Shown one piece after another: positions 54,302-63,222 of a DNA stretch of 64,000 nt. Every line of letters begins with the position of its first letter. The first letter of the stretch is position 1. The DNA comes from Pseudomonas sp. GM48 (GTDB taxonomy: Bacteria > Pseudomonadota > Gammaproteobacteria > Pseudomonadales > Pseudomonadaceae). Made by a program: the position numbers and the translations under genes. The notes beneath the pieces were generated by a model. The model searched no databases and was not told the DNA's origin. It saw only the letters and a program-made list of their open reading frames with translations. The stretch covers positions 62,001 through 126,000 of the forward strand of contig NZ_AKJM01000040.1 of NCBI RefSeq assembly GCF_000282335.1, in the 5' to 3' direction.

Positions 54302-54622
54302 TTGATCGTCGACCCGGTACTGGCCGATCAAGTCGAACGCTCCCGTAAGGCCGACAGGGACGATGCACTGACCAAGATTGCCGTGTGTGAAGTGATGGGG
54401 TTGAGGGTCGCCGCCTGGAAAGGCAATGCCCTGGCGGTGTATTTACCCGATCGAACGTCTCTACTTGAGGCTATTGATCATTACGACATCGGGATGAGGG
54501 CACCGACAAGCCACGACTGGAAAATACGAATCGATGACCCTGAATTACAGCAGCAACTGCAGGCGGCGGGTGCTGCTCTGGATGATCGGCCGCACGTCGA
54601 CTACATCTTTCATCGACTGTAG
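54302..54622 (+). CDS. Hypothetical protein
   Basis: This 106-residue cytoplasmic protein is unrecognised. The frame opens with TTG two bases after the hydrolase stop and ends with DYIFHRL. The content is mixed alpha/beta, with a segment MGLRVAAWKGNALAVYLP followed by an amphipathic helix. No motif is identifiable. The tight spacing suggests it is the last gene of the 49867-54622 cluster, but the absence of a clear ribosome binding site leaves the start uncertain. Confidence 0.55.
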   Translation: MIVDPVLADQVERSRKADRDDALTKIAVCEVMGLRVAAWKGNALAVYLPDRTSLLEAIDHYDIGMRAPTSHDWKIRIDDPELQQQLQAAGAALDDRPHVDYIFHRL

Positions 54623-54983
54623 AGTGGCTTCATTGGATTAGGCATTAAGGCGATCTGAATTACTTTGTAATATCTGGCTGTGGCAAGCCGGCGCTACAAA
54701 ACTCCGTTGAATCGTGCAAACAACAGCATCAATGAGGCAATCGGCGGATGCCGGAGCCGCCTCATACTGTGGCCATTCTGATCAACGAAGCAGGACCGTA
54801 CTGGCTGCAGAACTGGGCGAGCTGAGTTTGCCCCGGCTGGCAGGCGCTGCCCCATGAATGCCTGTTTCGGGAAGCAAAAAACCTCCGTGGAGATTGCTCT
54901 GGCGGTCATGGTAGACATTGTTCGTGTCAGCAACGGTGTCGTTCGTGACCAGCTATAAACCTGGTGTTTTCAAGGAGACCACT
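54623..54983. other. Intergenic region before the AraC regulator
   Basis: There is no convincing gene in about 360 bases. A GC-rich hairpin GGCGG/CCGCC lies near 54744-54762. The bases just before 54984 hold AAGGAG, the ribosome binding site of the AraC gene. Confidence 0.4.
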
Positions 54984-55895
54984 GTGCAGCCTGCTACCAA
55001 AAGTCACCAAACTGCCAGCGACACAAGTCGTCTCGCCGGCGTCGTCAGTCAGATTGTGCGCAGCGATTGCGACCTGATCACCGCCATTCCCAGCCTGAGT
55101 CTGCATCGACGCAAATCTGCCACTGCGCCTGTGCACTGTATTTACGGGCTGGGGATTGGGGTGACCTTGCAAGGCTGCAAGCAGGTCATGGTGGGGGAGG
55201 AAGTGCTTAGTTACGCGCCCGGTCAGTCCATGGTTACCAGCGTTGACCTGCCGGTCATTTCACATGTGACCCAAGCGAGTGTCGCACAACCGTTTCTGGG
55301 CATGATGCTTACGTTCGATAGCGCCACGGTGATACAGCTCGCCGAGCGTATGCACTTGTCACAGCGCATGAAGGATGAAGGGTTCCGGCCAATCACCGTA
55401 CAGGCGCTGGACGCTGCAGTGCTTGATGCACTGGAGCGTTTGGTCGGACTACTCAGCGAGCCTGAACTGCTTGAAACACTCGCGCCGCTGATCAAGGAAG
55501 AGATCATTGCTCGCCTGTTGAGCGGCGCTCACGGTTCGCAGTTGCTTCATGTCGTCGCCGCGGGTTCACCGAGCCAACACATCGCCAAGACGCTTGCCTG
55601 GCTGAAGCTTAATTTTCGCCATGCGCTACGCATGGACGACTTGGCGGCGAATGCACACATGAGTCCGTCTACCTTTCGCCAGCATTTTCGTACCGTCACG
55701 GGTATGAGTCCGTTGCAGTATCAGAAACAATTGCGGCTGCAAGCGGCTCGACAGTTGATGCTGAGTCAGAATGTCGACGCAAGCAGTGCGGGCGGATTGG
55801 TGGGCTATGAAAGCTCGTCGCAGTTCAGTCGCGAGTACAGCCGTCTGTTCGGAGAACCGCCGCAGAGGGACATAAAACGAATGCGCTTGCAGTGA
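54984..55895 (+). CDS. AraC-family transcriptional regulator
   Basis: This is a 303-residue regulator. The N-terminal part matches the AraC-type arabinose-binding-like domain seen in regulators next to oxidoreductase genes (SLHRRKSATAPVHCIYGLGI, QGCKQVMVGEEVLSYAPGQ). The C-terminal domain has HTH motifs MDDLAANAHMSPSTFRQHFR and a second ending SSQFSREYSRLFGEPP. The start is GTG 54984, 7 bases after AAGGAG; an open frame from 54918 lacks one. It lies on the same strand just after the AKR-to-hydrolase cluster, which it most likely controls in response to a small aldehyde or ketone. The target assignment is inference. Confidence 0.9.
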   Translation: MQPATKSHQTASDTSRLAGVVSQIVRSDCDLITAIPSLSLHRRKSATAPVHCIYGLGIGVTLQGCKQVMVGEEVLSYAPGQSMVTSVDLPVISHVTQASVAQPFLGMMLTFDSATVIQLAERMHLSQRMKDEGFRPITVQALDAAVLDALERLVGLLSEPELLETLAPLIKEEIIARLLSGAHGSQLLHVVAAGSPSQHIAKTLAWLKLNFRHALRMDDLAANAHMSPSTFRQHFRTVTGMSPLQYQKQLRLQAARQLMLSQNVDASSAGGLVGYESSSQFSREYSRLFGEPPQRDIKRMRLQ

Positions 55896-56191
55896 ATAAG
55901 TTACAGCTACCAATGGCGTATTGGTGTTGATGCGGAATTGCCCTACCTGCTGGGGCAAGACGGCCCCAACATGGATAGGTAGATACCCAGCACAGACGGC
56001 CGTAGCCTTGAAGGCTGCTTGGGTCAGCGTTTTATCGGCAGATGGGTCAATTCTTCATCAGCGCCTACAGCATCGCCCTCGCGCTTGCAAAAACTGCGTC
56101 TACACTCGGTCTTGCTGGCCCAGAAGGATCGACGGCTGCCATAGGTTTTCGTTGGGTCCTTTGAAAACTTTCTTTGAGACAAGGAGCAGTC

Positions 56192-57178
56192 ATGACTACC
56201 CCAGACACACTTGTGCAAAGGCAAATCAGTCTTACACATGCTTTCGTGGTCAATAATGCGGCGCTGCATTCGCAGTCCTGGAAAAACATGCAGAACCCGA
56301 AGCCGAGCCAGGTTAAAGACAATATTCTTACGCGTCTCAAGGACTCGAAGGTAGGCGGCGGCTATGACGTAGCCTGGGGCCCCGCGCTGGTAATGGATGG
56401 CGAGTATGCGGCGCACATCACCGTGGTGCTGACCGGCGGAGGAAGCGGGAACGACATCGTCGTGGTGACGAGTGGGACACTCACGGATTCTTTGAAGGAT
56501 CAGGTGGACGATCTCGATATTTTTCCAATGGTGCCGTTGCAGAGCGTAATCCCGGGCTGCCAGGGATCGGCGAGTATTGCCCAGGGAACGTCGGATGGTG
56601 TGAACGCGATACTGACCACAGCCTCTACTATCGATTCTCAGGGCACACTGTGCGATTTTCTTGGGACTAAGCAAATTGGAGCAAACATCCGTTTGGTTGG
56701 TCATAGCCTCGGCGGTGCGCTCATGTCAGTGCTCGCGCTTTATCTGAAAGACAAATTTCCGGGCTTTAACTTCTTCTGTGAAACCTTTGCTGCGCCCACG
56801 GCGGGAGATGGTTTTTTCGCCAGCTATTTCAATAAGCAAATGGCCGGTAATGCGCTGCGCATCTACAACACCCTGGATGTTGTTCCGATGGCGTGGTGCG
56901 CAACTTCTCTCGATTACTCCCTGACCCTTTATGATGATCCCATTGAAGAAAAAACGAGGAACACGGTTTGTTCCGGCATAGACAAGGTTGTGAATAACAA
57001 CCTGAACTATACGCAATGGGGAATGGGCAGCGCGAACATGGAGCTGCGGCTCTGTGGGAAACCTCAATCCGACTGCACAGGCTACAAGTCTCAATCCGGC
57101 TATCAGCACGTCTATGAGTACATGACACTGTTGGGCCTGCAGCCCGCCGATATACCGATGCCGCCGTTCGGCAGCTAG
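56192..57178 (+). CDS. Class 3 lipase-like protein
   Basis: This is a 328-residue alpha/beta hydrolase of the lipase class 3 family. The nucleophile elbow GHSLGG has Ser172. The acid and base are likely Asp near 236 (YNTLDVVPMAW) and His near 311 (GYQHVYEYM). The block FFCETFAAPTAGDGFFASYF after the elbow is typical of this family. There is no N-terminal signal peptide, so it is intracellular or exported by another route. ATG 56192 has AAGGAG upstream. The gene is AT-richer than neighbours and stands alone, convergent with the NfeD gene 140 bases away. Confidence 0.9.
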   Translation: MTTPDTLVQRQISLTHAFVVNNAALHSQSWKNMQNPKPSQVKDNILTRLKDSKVGGGYDVAWGPALVMDGEYAAHITVVLTGGGSGNDIVVVTSGTLTDSLKDQVDDLDIFPMVPLQSVIPGCQGSASIAQGTSDGVNAILTTASTIDSQGTLCDFLGTKQIGANIRLVGHSLGGALMSVLALYLKDKFPGFNFFCETFAAPTAGDGFFASYFNKQMAGNALRIYNTLDVVPMAWCATSLDYSLTLYDDPIEEKTRNTVCSGIDKVVNNNLNYTQWGMGSANMELRLCGKPQSDCTGYKSQSGYQHVYEYMTLLGLQPADIPMPPFGS

Positions 57179-57319
57179 TGGGGCAGTCTCGCCGTCCAGA
57201 TGTTTGAGTTGCAGTTGCCGAGGTTTCCTTGGGGAAGTCGACGCAACTGCAATTCGCTTATCCGCAAGCAGATTGCGCTGTCGTAGCAGTTGGCCAAAAC
57301 CCAATTCGACGAACATGGA

Positions 57320-58696
57320 TCAACCTCCTGACGATGACATTTCATCCAGCGCAATGACGTCCAGCATCACGCCCGTGCGCCTCACCACCCGGACCTGTTG
57401 GCCCAGGTGCAGGGGCGAGCAGCTCTGAACTTGCCATTTTTCGCCCTGCAGTTGCACCCAGCCGCTCATCGGCAGACCCGGCAGCAGCCCCGTCACCGTG
57501 GCCAGGCTGCCGACCAAGCCCGCATCGCCGCTGACCAAGGCACGGCGTCTGGCCTTGAGCGCCATGCCGACCAGAGTCATCAGCAACAGGGCGCTGATTA
57601 GTGCCATGCCGATGATCAGCGTCAACGGAATGCCAAAGCCCGGTACATCGGTGTCCATCAAAATCACTGCGCCAACTACAAAAGCAACCACCCCACCGAA
57701 GCCGATTACACCGAAACTCGGTAGAAACGCCTCGGCGATCATGAAGGCGATCCCTAGCAGAATCAGTCCGACCCCGGCGTAATTCACGGGCAACAGTTGC
57801 AGGGCATACAGCCCCAGCAACAGGCAGATGCCACCTAGCACCCCACCAATGCTCGACCCAGGGTTCATGAACTCGAATATCAAGCCATAGACCCCGAGCA
57901 TAATTAGCAGCAACGCCACGCTGGGGTTGGTGATCACCGCCAGCAGTTGTGTGCGCCAATCAGGCGCATGGTCGATGAGCGCAACCCCGGCGGTGCTCAG
58001 CCTGAACGTTTGACCGGAGACATTCAGGCTCTTGCCGTCCAATTGCTTGAGCAGGTCTGCCACGTCATTGGCCACATAATCGACCACCTTGAGTTTGAGC
58101 GCTTCGTGGGCCGACAGGCTGAGCGATTCACGTACCGCTTGTTCGGCCCAGTCGGCATTGCGTCCGCGTAGTTGCGCAAGGCCACGGATGTAAGCCGCCG
58201 CATCGTTGATCTGTTTTCGAGTCAAGGTGTCCTGCAACTCACGCGCAGAACTCTTGTCGGTGGTGGGTGGACTCGGCGGTTCGGGCGCGGTCCCGGGCAG
58301 GCCGCCGATCTGCACCGGTGTAGCAGCGCCCAGGTTGGTGCCCGGGGTCATCGCGGCAATGTGGCTGGCATACAAAATATAGGTGCCGGCGCTGGCCGCA
58401 CGTGCGCCACTAGGGGCGACGAAACTTGCCACTGGCAAGGGACTGGCCAGAATCGCCTTAATAATTAAACGCATTGAGGTGTCCAGCCCGCCGGGGGTGT
58501 CGAGGCTGATGACCACCAACTGCGCGCCCTCGGTCACCGCACGCGCCAGGCCGCGCTCCACGTAGTCGGCACTGGCCGGACCAATAGCATCGTTGACGGT
58601 CAGTACCACGACACTGCCTGCAGCCGTCGTTGAACCCGTCGGTAACCCGATCAGTATTACTAGTAGGAGCAGGCGGCACCACCAGTGACTGTTCAC
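57320..58696 (-). CDS. Full-length NfeD: membrane-bound ClpP-like serine protease
   Basis: This 458-residue protein has a signal peptide (about 1-26) and a ClpP-fold protease domain about 27-220 with VVISLDTPGGLDTSM and PSGARAASAGTYI, where Ser102 is the likely nucleophile. A Lys base probably lies in LTRKQIND. Then come four or five membrane helices about 245-370 and a C-terminal OB-fold NfeDC domain (LVGSLATVTGLLPGLPMSGWVQLQG). Such long NfeD proteins process stomatin/slipin partners usually encoded next door. None is seen here; downstream on this strand only short unrelated frames precede the lipase gene. Confidence 0.93.
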   Translation of the reverse strand: MNSHWWCRLLLLVILIGLPTGSTTAAGSVVVLTVNDAIGPASADYVERGLARAVTEGAQLVVISLDTPGGLDTSMRLIIKAILASPLPVASFVAPSGARAASAGTYILYASHIAAMTPGTNLGAATPVQIGGLPGTAPEPPSPPTTDKSSARELQDTLTRKQINDAAAYIRGLAQLRGRNADWAEQAVRESLSLSAHEALKLKVVDYVANDVADLLKQLDGKSLNVSGQTFRLSTAGVALIDHAPDWRTQLLAVITNPSVALLLIMLGVYGLIFEFMNPGSSIGGVLGGICLLLGLYALQLLPVNYAGVGLILLGIAFMIAEAFLPSFGVIGFGGVVAFVVGAVILMDTDVPGFGIPLTLIIGMALISALLLMTLVGMALKARRRALVSGDAGLVGSLATVTGLLPGLPMSGWVQLQGEKWQVQSCSPLHLGQQVRVVRRTGVMLDVIALDEMSSSGG

Positions 58697-58908
58697 GGAA
58701 CCTCCCGGTTGCGGGTATGACAGCCTGCAACCCTCACTTAAAGCGTAGTTGAGTCAGTCATGGGCGATGCAGGCGCGGCGATTAGTCCGTTGCCTATACA
58801 GATAGGGGCGACTCTGAACATGTCGAACGACATAGAGGGACGGCCTTGGACTGAATTTCAATGTAACCTTATGTTTATAAAAGATTTTTTTAGCTTGATG
58901 GGGCTCTG

Positions 58909-59823
58909 TTACAAACTATCTGGGTCACCGAAAAACATCTGAATCCGCGAGCGCAACCAGCGCTCACCCGGATCATTATCCTGCGACCCTCGCCACGCCA
59001 TGTGCAGTTCAAAGCTGCGCACCGGCAACGGCGGGTCTTCAGCCCGCACACCTCCCGCAGCAGTCAGTGCATCGGCGGTGTAGTCCGGCACGGTTGCGAC
59101 GATGTCAGTGCCGGCCAGCAAGGTACTCAAGCCATTGAACTGCGGCACCGCGAGTACCACATGACGTTTGCGCCCGAGCTTTTCCAGTTCTTCATCTATG
59201 AAGCCGCTGAGGTCGCCAGCGAACGACACCAGTGCATGGGGGCGGGCGCAGTAATCATCCAGGCTCAACGGCCCCGGCACGGTGTCGGCGCGCAACAGTT
59301 TCGGCTGGCTGCGGCGCAATACTTTGCGCTTGGCATTCGCTGGCAGGTCTGTGGTGTAGCTGACGCCGATGGATATCTCGCCGGATGCCAGCAACCCCGG
59401 CATCAGGATGTAGTTCACCCGGCGTATCACCAGCACAATCCCCGGTGATTCGGCGCGCAGGCGCTTGAGCAGCATCGGCAGCAAGGCGAACTCGACGTCG
59501 TCCGACAGCCCGATACGAAACACCGCGGTGCTGGTAGCGGGGTCGAAATCGGCCGCGCGGCTGACCGCAGTGGAAATCGAATCCAGTGCCGGAGAGAGCA
59601 GGGCGAAAATCTCGATCGCCCGGGCGGACGGCTCCATGCTGCGGCCGGTGCGCACAAACAAAGGGTCATCGAACAACCCGCGCAGGCGCGAGAGCGCCGC
59701 ACTGATGGCTGGCTGGCCGAGGAACAGTTTTTCCGCAGCACGGGTCACGCTGCGTTCGTGCATCAATGTTTCGAAAACGATCAACAGGTTCAGGTCGACA
59801 CGACGCAGGTCATTACGATTCAT
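58909..59823 (-). CDS. mexT: LysR-type activator of mexEF-oprN
   Basis: This 304-residue regulator matches P. aeruginosa MexT along its length: the start MNRNDLRRVDLNLLIVFETL, the HTH SVTRAAEKLFLGQPAISAALSRLR, ARPHALVSFAGDLSGF in the effector domain and the end FFGDPDSL. The reading frame is intact. The ATG at 59823 has AGGA upstream. It is divergent from mexS (60093) with a 269-base gap, as in P. aeruginosa. Unlike there, mexE is not adjacent but 25 kb downstream on the same strand (33921). MexT is redox-responsive and activates mexEF-oprN when disulfide stress builds up or MexS is absent. Confidence 0.95.
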   Translation of the reverse strand: MNRNDLRRVDLNLLIVFETLMHERSVTRAAEKLFLGQPAISAALSRLRGLFDDPLFVRTGRSMEPSARAIEIFALLSPALDSISTAVSRAADFDPATSTAVFRIGLSDDVEFALLPMLLKRLRAESPGIVLVIRRVNYILMPGLLASGEISIGVSYTTDLPANAKRKVLRRSQPKLLRADTVPGPLSLDDYCARPHALVSFAGDLSGFIDEELEKLGRKRHVVLAVPQFNGLSTLLAGTDIVATVPDYTADALTAAGGVRAEDPPLPVRSFELHMAWRGSQDNDPGERWLRSRIQMFFGDPDSL

Positions 59824-60092
59824 CTGGAGTCCTGGCAGAGTCAGCAAACTTGACGTGGGCGGCCATATGAGAACAATGGCCAGCAGGAATATTACGGGGA
59901 AAGGCTGGTACTCTGCACCGAGTAATTCAGTTTTCCTACAAAAGCGGCTTCAGTTTCTTACGACATTTGACGATGTTGCCGCCGCTGCGGAATCAATGAC
60001 AGGCATGTCGACTATTAATAGCCACTGATAGTGTTGGGTTGAAAGCCCAGCTAGAGTTCATGGCATTAGAGGTTTATTTGGCGAGGTTTGCG

Positions 60093-61115
60093 ATGTCCCG
60101 CACGATCCGTTTTCACAAGTTTGGTCCAGCCGAGGTGCTCAAATGCGAAGAGCATGCGGCCGCTCTGCCTGCACCGGGTGAAGTGCAGGTGCGCGTCGAA
60201 GCCATTGGCATCAGCTGGTACGACACTCTCTGGCGCCAGAACCTGGCATCGTCCCGTGCCCAACTGCCTTCCGGCCTTGGCCAGGAAATGGCCGGTATCG
60301 TCACGGCTGTCGGTGAGGGTGTCGATGACCTGGCGATAGGTGACAAGGTCGCCAGTTTCCCGGCCCAAAGCCCGAACGACTATCCGGTCTACGGCGAACT
60401 GATTGTACTGCCGCGCTCGTCGCTGACCCGTTACCCGGATGTACTTAGCCCGATCGAAGCCAGCGTGCATTACACGCCGCTGTTGGTCGCCTATTTCGCT
60501 TATGCCGACCTGGCACGGGTCAAGCCCGGGCAATTCGCCCTGGTGACTGACGCGAGTCATTGCGCCGGACCTTCGTTCGTGCAACTGGGCAAGGCCTTGG
60601 GCGTTCGAGTGATTGCCGCAACCAAGTCAGCAGAAGAACGTGAGTATCTGCTGTCACTGGGCGCCGAAAAAGTCATCGTTACCGAGGAAGAAGATCTGCT
60701 CATGCGGATCAACAAAATCACAGACAACCGCGGCGTGGACGTGGTCTTCGATGGTTTGGGTGGCCCGCAGATGTCGCTGTTAGGTGATGTACTGGCGCCT
60801 CGCGGCAGCCTGGTGCTGTACGGCCTGCAAGGCGGCAACCAGACGCCATTCCCGGCTTGCGCTGCGTTCCAGAAGAACATTCAGTTCTTCGTGCACTGCA
60901 TCGGCAACTTCACCGGCAAGCCGGAACTGGGCATCATCCAGGACCAGGTCGCACTGCAGCGTGCTTTACGCGACATCAACCAGTTGACCGCTGACCGCGT
61001 GCTGTTGCCGCTCAAGACTCGGGTCTTCCCGTTTGCCGAGGTTGTCGAGGCACACCGCTACATGGACGAATGCCCGTGTCGTGAACGGGTCGCGCTGCAG
61101 GTCGAACCGGCGTAA
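60093..61115 (+). CDS. mexS: MexS quinone-oxidoreductase-like protein
   Basis: This is a 340-residue medium-chain dehydrogenase/reductase of the quinone oxidoreductase type. The opening MSRTIRFHKFGPAEVLKCEE, the block GLGQEMAGIVTAVGEGVDDLAIGDKV and DVVFDGLGGPQMSLLGDVLAP are as expected for MexS. Loss of MexS in P. aeruginosa turns on MexT, so it is thought to remove a toxic electrophile that triggers MexT. ATG 60093 has GAGG upstream; the open frame reaches back to 60039 without one. Divergent from mexT, and closed by a terminator at 61162. Confidence 0.93.
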   Translation: MSRTIRFHKFGPAEVLKCEEHAAALPAPGEVQVRVEAIGISWYDTLWRQNLASSRAQLPSGLGQEMAGIVTAVGEGVDDLAIGDKVASFPAQSPNDYPVYGELIVLPRSSLTRYPDVLSPIEASVHYTPLLVAYFAYADLARVKPGQFALVTDASHCAGPSFVQLGKALGVRVIAATKSAEEREYLLSLGAEKVIVTEEEDLLMRINKITDNRGVDVVFDGLGGPQMSLLGDVLAPRGSLVLYGLQGGNQTPFPACAAFQKNIQFFVHCIGNFTGKPELGIIQDQVALQRALRDINQLTADRVLLPLKTRVFPFAEVVEAHRYMDECPCRERVALQVEPA

Positions 61116-61161
61116 CACTTACCCAAGAGCGCTCCCAAAAGTCCATCCAAGAGCCCACCCA

Positions 61162-61191
61162 AGAGTCCGTGCCCACACGGACTCTTTCGTT
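61162..61191 (+). terminator. Intrinsic terminator after mexS
   Basis: AGAGTCCGTG pairs perfectly with CACGGACTCT (61162-61171 and 61176-61185), followed by TTTCGTTT. It lies 47 bases beyond the mexS stop. Confidence 0.8.
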
Positions 61192-61691
61192 TCAGCCCTC
61201 GAAACCCGTCGACCCTCAGGCCAGTCCAGCAACTGAACTGGTTTTTGCTCGTAATCTGTAGCTTCTAATCAGCCACTAAGCCCTGATAATTGAATGATTA
61301 CTTTCATCTCAAGGAATGAGTCATGGCTGGGTGTCAGGCTGGAACTTTTCAATGTGCGCCGTCGGTGCACCTCTCAAATTTAGTTCGTTGTTGTGTAGTT
61401 GCCAAAGACTCAGCGACAACTTTCTTCTTTATTTCTTGTATTAAGAGTCTGTGGGACTTTGTCGGACGTTTCCTAGGACTCCGGTTTAAATCGAGCAAAC
61501 CCTTGCCCGCCGGGTGGTACAGCCTCGCCGTCGTGGTTAAACCGAGGGGGGGCAGCGCTCACTTCAAATGATTGTCTGAAAATTCTAGTGTTAGCATTTG
61601 GCAATAAAGTCCATGACTCCGTTCGTACAGACAGTCCAACGGGATTTGCTGTCTGCGCGATATTGAACTTACGAGTATCAGGTAAATAAAG
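61192..61691. other. Intergenic region without recognisable genes
   Basis: About 500 bases between the mexS terminator and the next gene, with AT-rich patches. The plus-strand frame at 61323-61571 (82 codons) has no resemblance to a known protein and no ribosome binding site. A promoter for 61692 must lie in its right part; no clear -35/-10 pair stood out. Confidence 0.4.
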
Positions 61692-63182
61692 ATGACCAGC
61701 ATCCATGACCAAGCGATGAACCATGTCTATCAACAAGTGCTGCAGCGATTGCTGGGTTATTTCTCGCGTGCCGAACGCACCGCATTGCAATTGTTGATCC
61801 AGCGTCTGGCGGTAGCGGCGGGGGGTATGGAGCATATTGGCGATTACAAGGTGTTGGCGATTCAGTCCGGTGCCCGTGACAACTGCTACACCCTGGCACT
61901 GTTGCGTGCCGCGCAGTTGACCATCGCCACCCGGGCGCCGGCGACATTCCAGTTGCGCATAGCCTCGTTGCGGCTGAACGGGGCAAGCTGCGCGACCGTG
62001 GAAAACATGCACCGGACCAACAGCGCACTGTTTGTCTATGACGATCCCCGGGTCGAGGTGTTGATGGTCGATGATCGGCAAGTCTTGCCGTTCAATCACC
62101 TGACGCCGATCTCCGACGCCGGCCGCGAGTCCAGCCGCCTGAACCTGTTGCTGATCGGCCATCGCCGGGAGTGGCGCGGCGGGTTTGACCTGTGGGATGA
62201 CGGTTATCTGGCCACGGGGGAGTTCTACGGACAAATTGCCCGCTGGGACGGTGGTGTCGACGCTTTGCTCATCAGCGACACGCCGCGCCAGCAGAAACAA
62301 TTCATCGACGGTTTGAAACGTGCCGCGACCAAGGCCGGGCTCAAACCTTCGCATGCGGGCGAAGCCGGTTTTGCAGGGTTGTTTGCGTTGCTCGATGAAC
62401 TGGGCAGCGATTGTTATCAAGCGTTCTACACGGATTACGGCCAGGCCCGATGGCGTCCGCAAGAACGCTTTGAGGCCTGTCGCCGCGCGACCTGCATCGA
62501 CATTCACGACCTGCTGGTCAGCAACCTGGAAGAGCGCTGGCCATTGCTGACTGAGTTTCTCGGGTTCCAGCCTGACGAACTGTCCGCGCAGATCAGTGAC
62601 AACGAATTTGTCAGCCCATCGGTCTCGGCGCACGTCAGGGGGTTGCAAGCGTGCTTCGTGCAGGGCCGCAGCTACGAGGCCGGCGTTGCGCAATACCTGC
62701 AACGCGCCTTGGTGATGATGCGCCGCAAATGCTTGCCAGAGCGCTTGTGCGAGCAGGCCGTCGAGGTATTTGGCAACCCGGCGACACTGGCCGAACAGCG
62801 CGCCCGCGCGGCGGCCGAAGCGCAAAAGAACCTGGGCCTGAGCGAGGCACAACTGGTGTGCCTGCTTTTTTCGCCATTTATCGAACAGGGCGCGGGGCTT
62901 GAGCGTTTTCTGCGTCAGTGCCATCCGGGCATGCTGGTGGCCATGCCCGAACTGCACCGGGCCATGCAGGGGCATCCGGTCGCCGAACAGATCATGCAAT
63001 GGATGATGGATGTCAGCGGATTGCCCGCGAGTCTGGTTGGCCAGCTCTATCGCATGGAGTGGGTGCCCGGAAGCGATAGCGGGGCGCCTGAAGCAGAGAT
63101 CCAAAGGGCTGCGTTGCAAAACGGTGTGGACGACCCTGACACTGGCATCACGTGGGTGGATGAATGGTCGGCGGGTCACTGA
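61692..63182 (+). CDS. Conserved hypothetical protein, 496 residues
   Basis: No known domain is recognised. The protein has no signal peptide or membrane helix and a balanced globular composition. The N-terminal third is helical then beta-rich (YKVLAIQSGARDNCYTLALLRAAQL, LRIASLRLNGASCATVE). The middle has RREWRGGFDLWDDGYL and VDALLISDTPRQQKQF. The C-terminal half is largely helical and ends TGITWVDEWSAGH. An AGGTAAATAAAG leader precedes ATG 61692. It lies 40 bases upstream of a MocR-type regulator on the same strand, so the two are likely co-expressed. A role in sensing or in the pathway controlled by that regulator is possible but not supported by motifs. Confidence 0.8.
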   Translation: MTSIHDQAMNHVYQQVLQRLLGYFSRAERTALQLLIQRLAVAAGGMEHIGDYKVLAIQSGARDNCYTLALLRAAQLTIATRAPATFQLRIASLRLNGASCATVENMHRTNSALFVYDDPRVEVLMVDDRQVLPFNHLTPISDAGRESSRLNLLLIGHRREWRGGFDLWDDGYLATGEFYGQIARWDGGVDALLISDTPRQQKQFIDGLKRAATKAGLKPSHAGEAGFAGLFALLDELGSDCYQAFYTDYGQARWRPQERFEACRRATCIDIHDLLVSNLEERWPLLTEFLGFQPDELSAQISDNEFVSPSVSAHVRGLQACFVQGRSYEAGVAQYLQRALVMMRRKCLPERLCEQAVEVFGNPATLAEQRARAAAEAQKNLGLSEAQLVCLLFSPFIEQGAGLERFLRQCHPGMLVAMPELHRAMQGHPVAEQIMQWMMDVSGLPASLVGQLYRMEWVPGSDSGAPEAEIQRAALQNGVDDPDTGITWVDEWSAGH

Positions 63183-63222
63183 ACGTGGGTGGATTTGCAG
63201 GCAGTGCAGTCGGCCTTCACCC

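Noticed and set aside
54694-54933. A 79-codon minus-strand frame before the AraC gene
   Set aside because: No family resemblance, no ribosome binding site, and composition like neighbouring non-coding DNA.
59824-60092. A second MexT box in the mexT-mexS gap
   Set aside because: A GTCGAC with an ATCA upstream is present, but the spacing is 11 rather than 5 and the downstream half-site is missing.
61125-61166. Short repeated CCAAGAG-type units after mexS, which could suggest a repeat array
   Set aside because: Only four imperfect copies of under 10 bases with irregular spacing; not a CRISPR or an iteron set.
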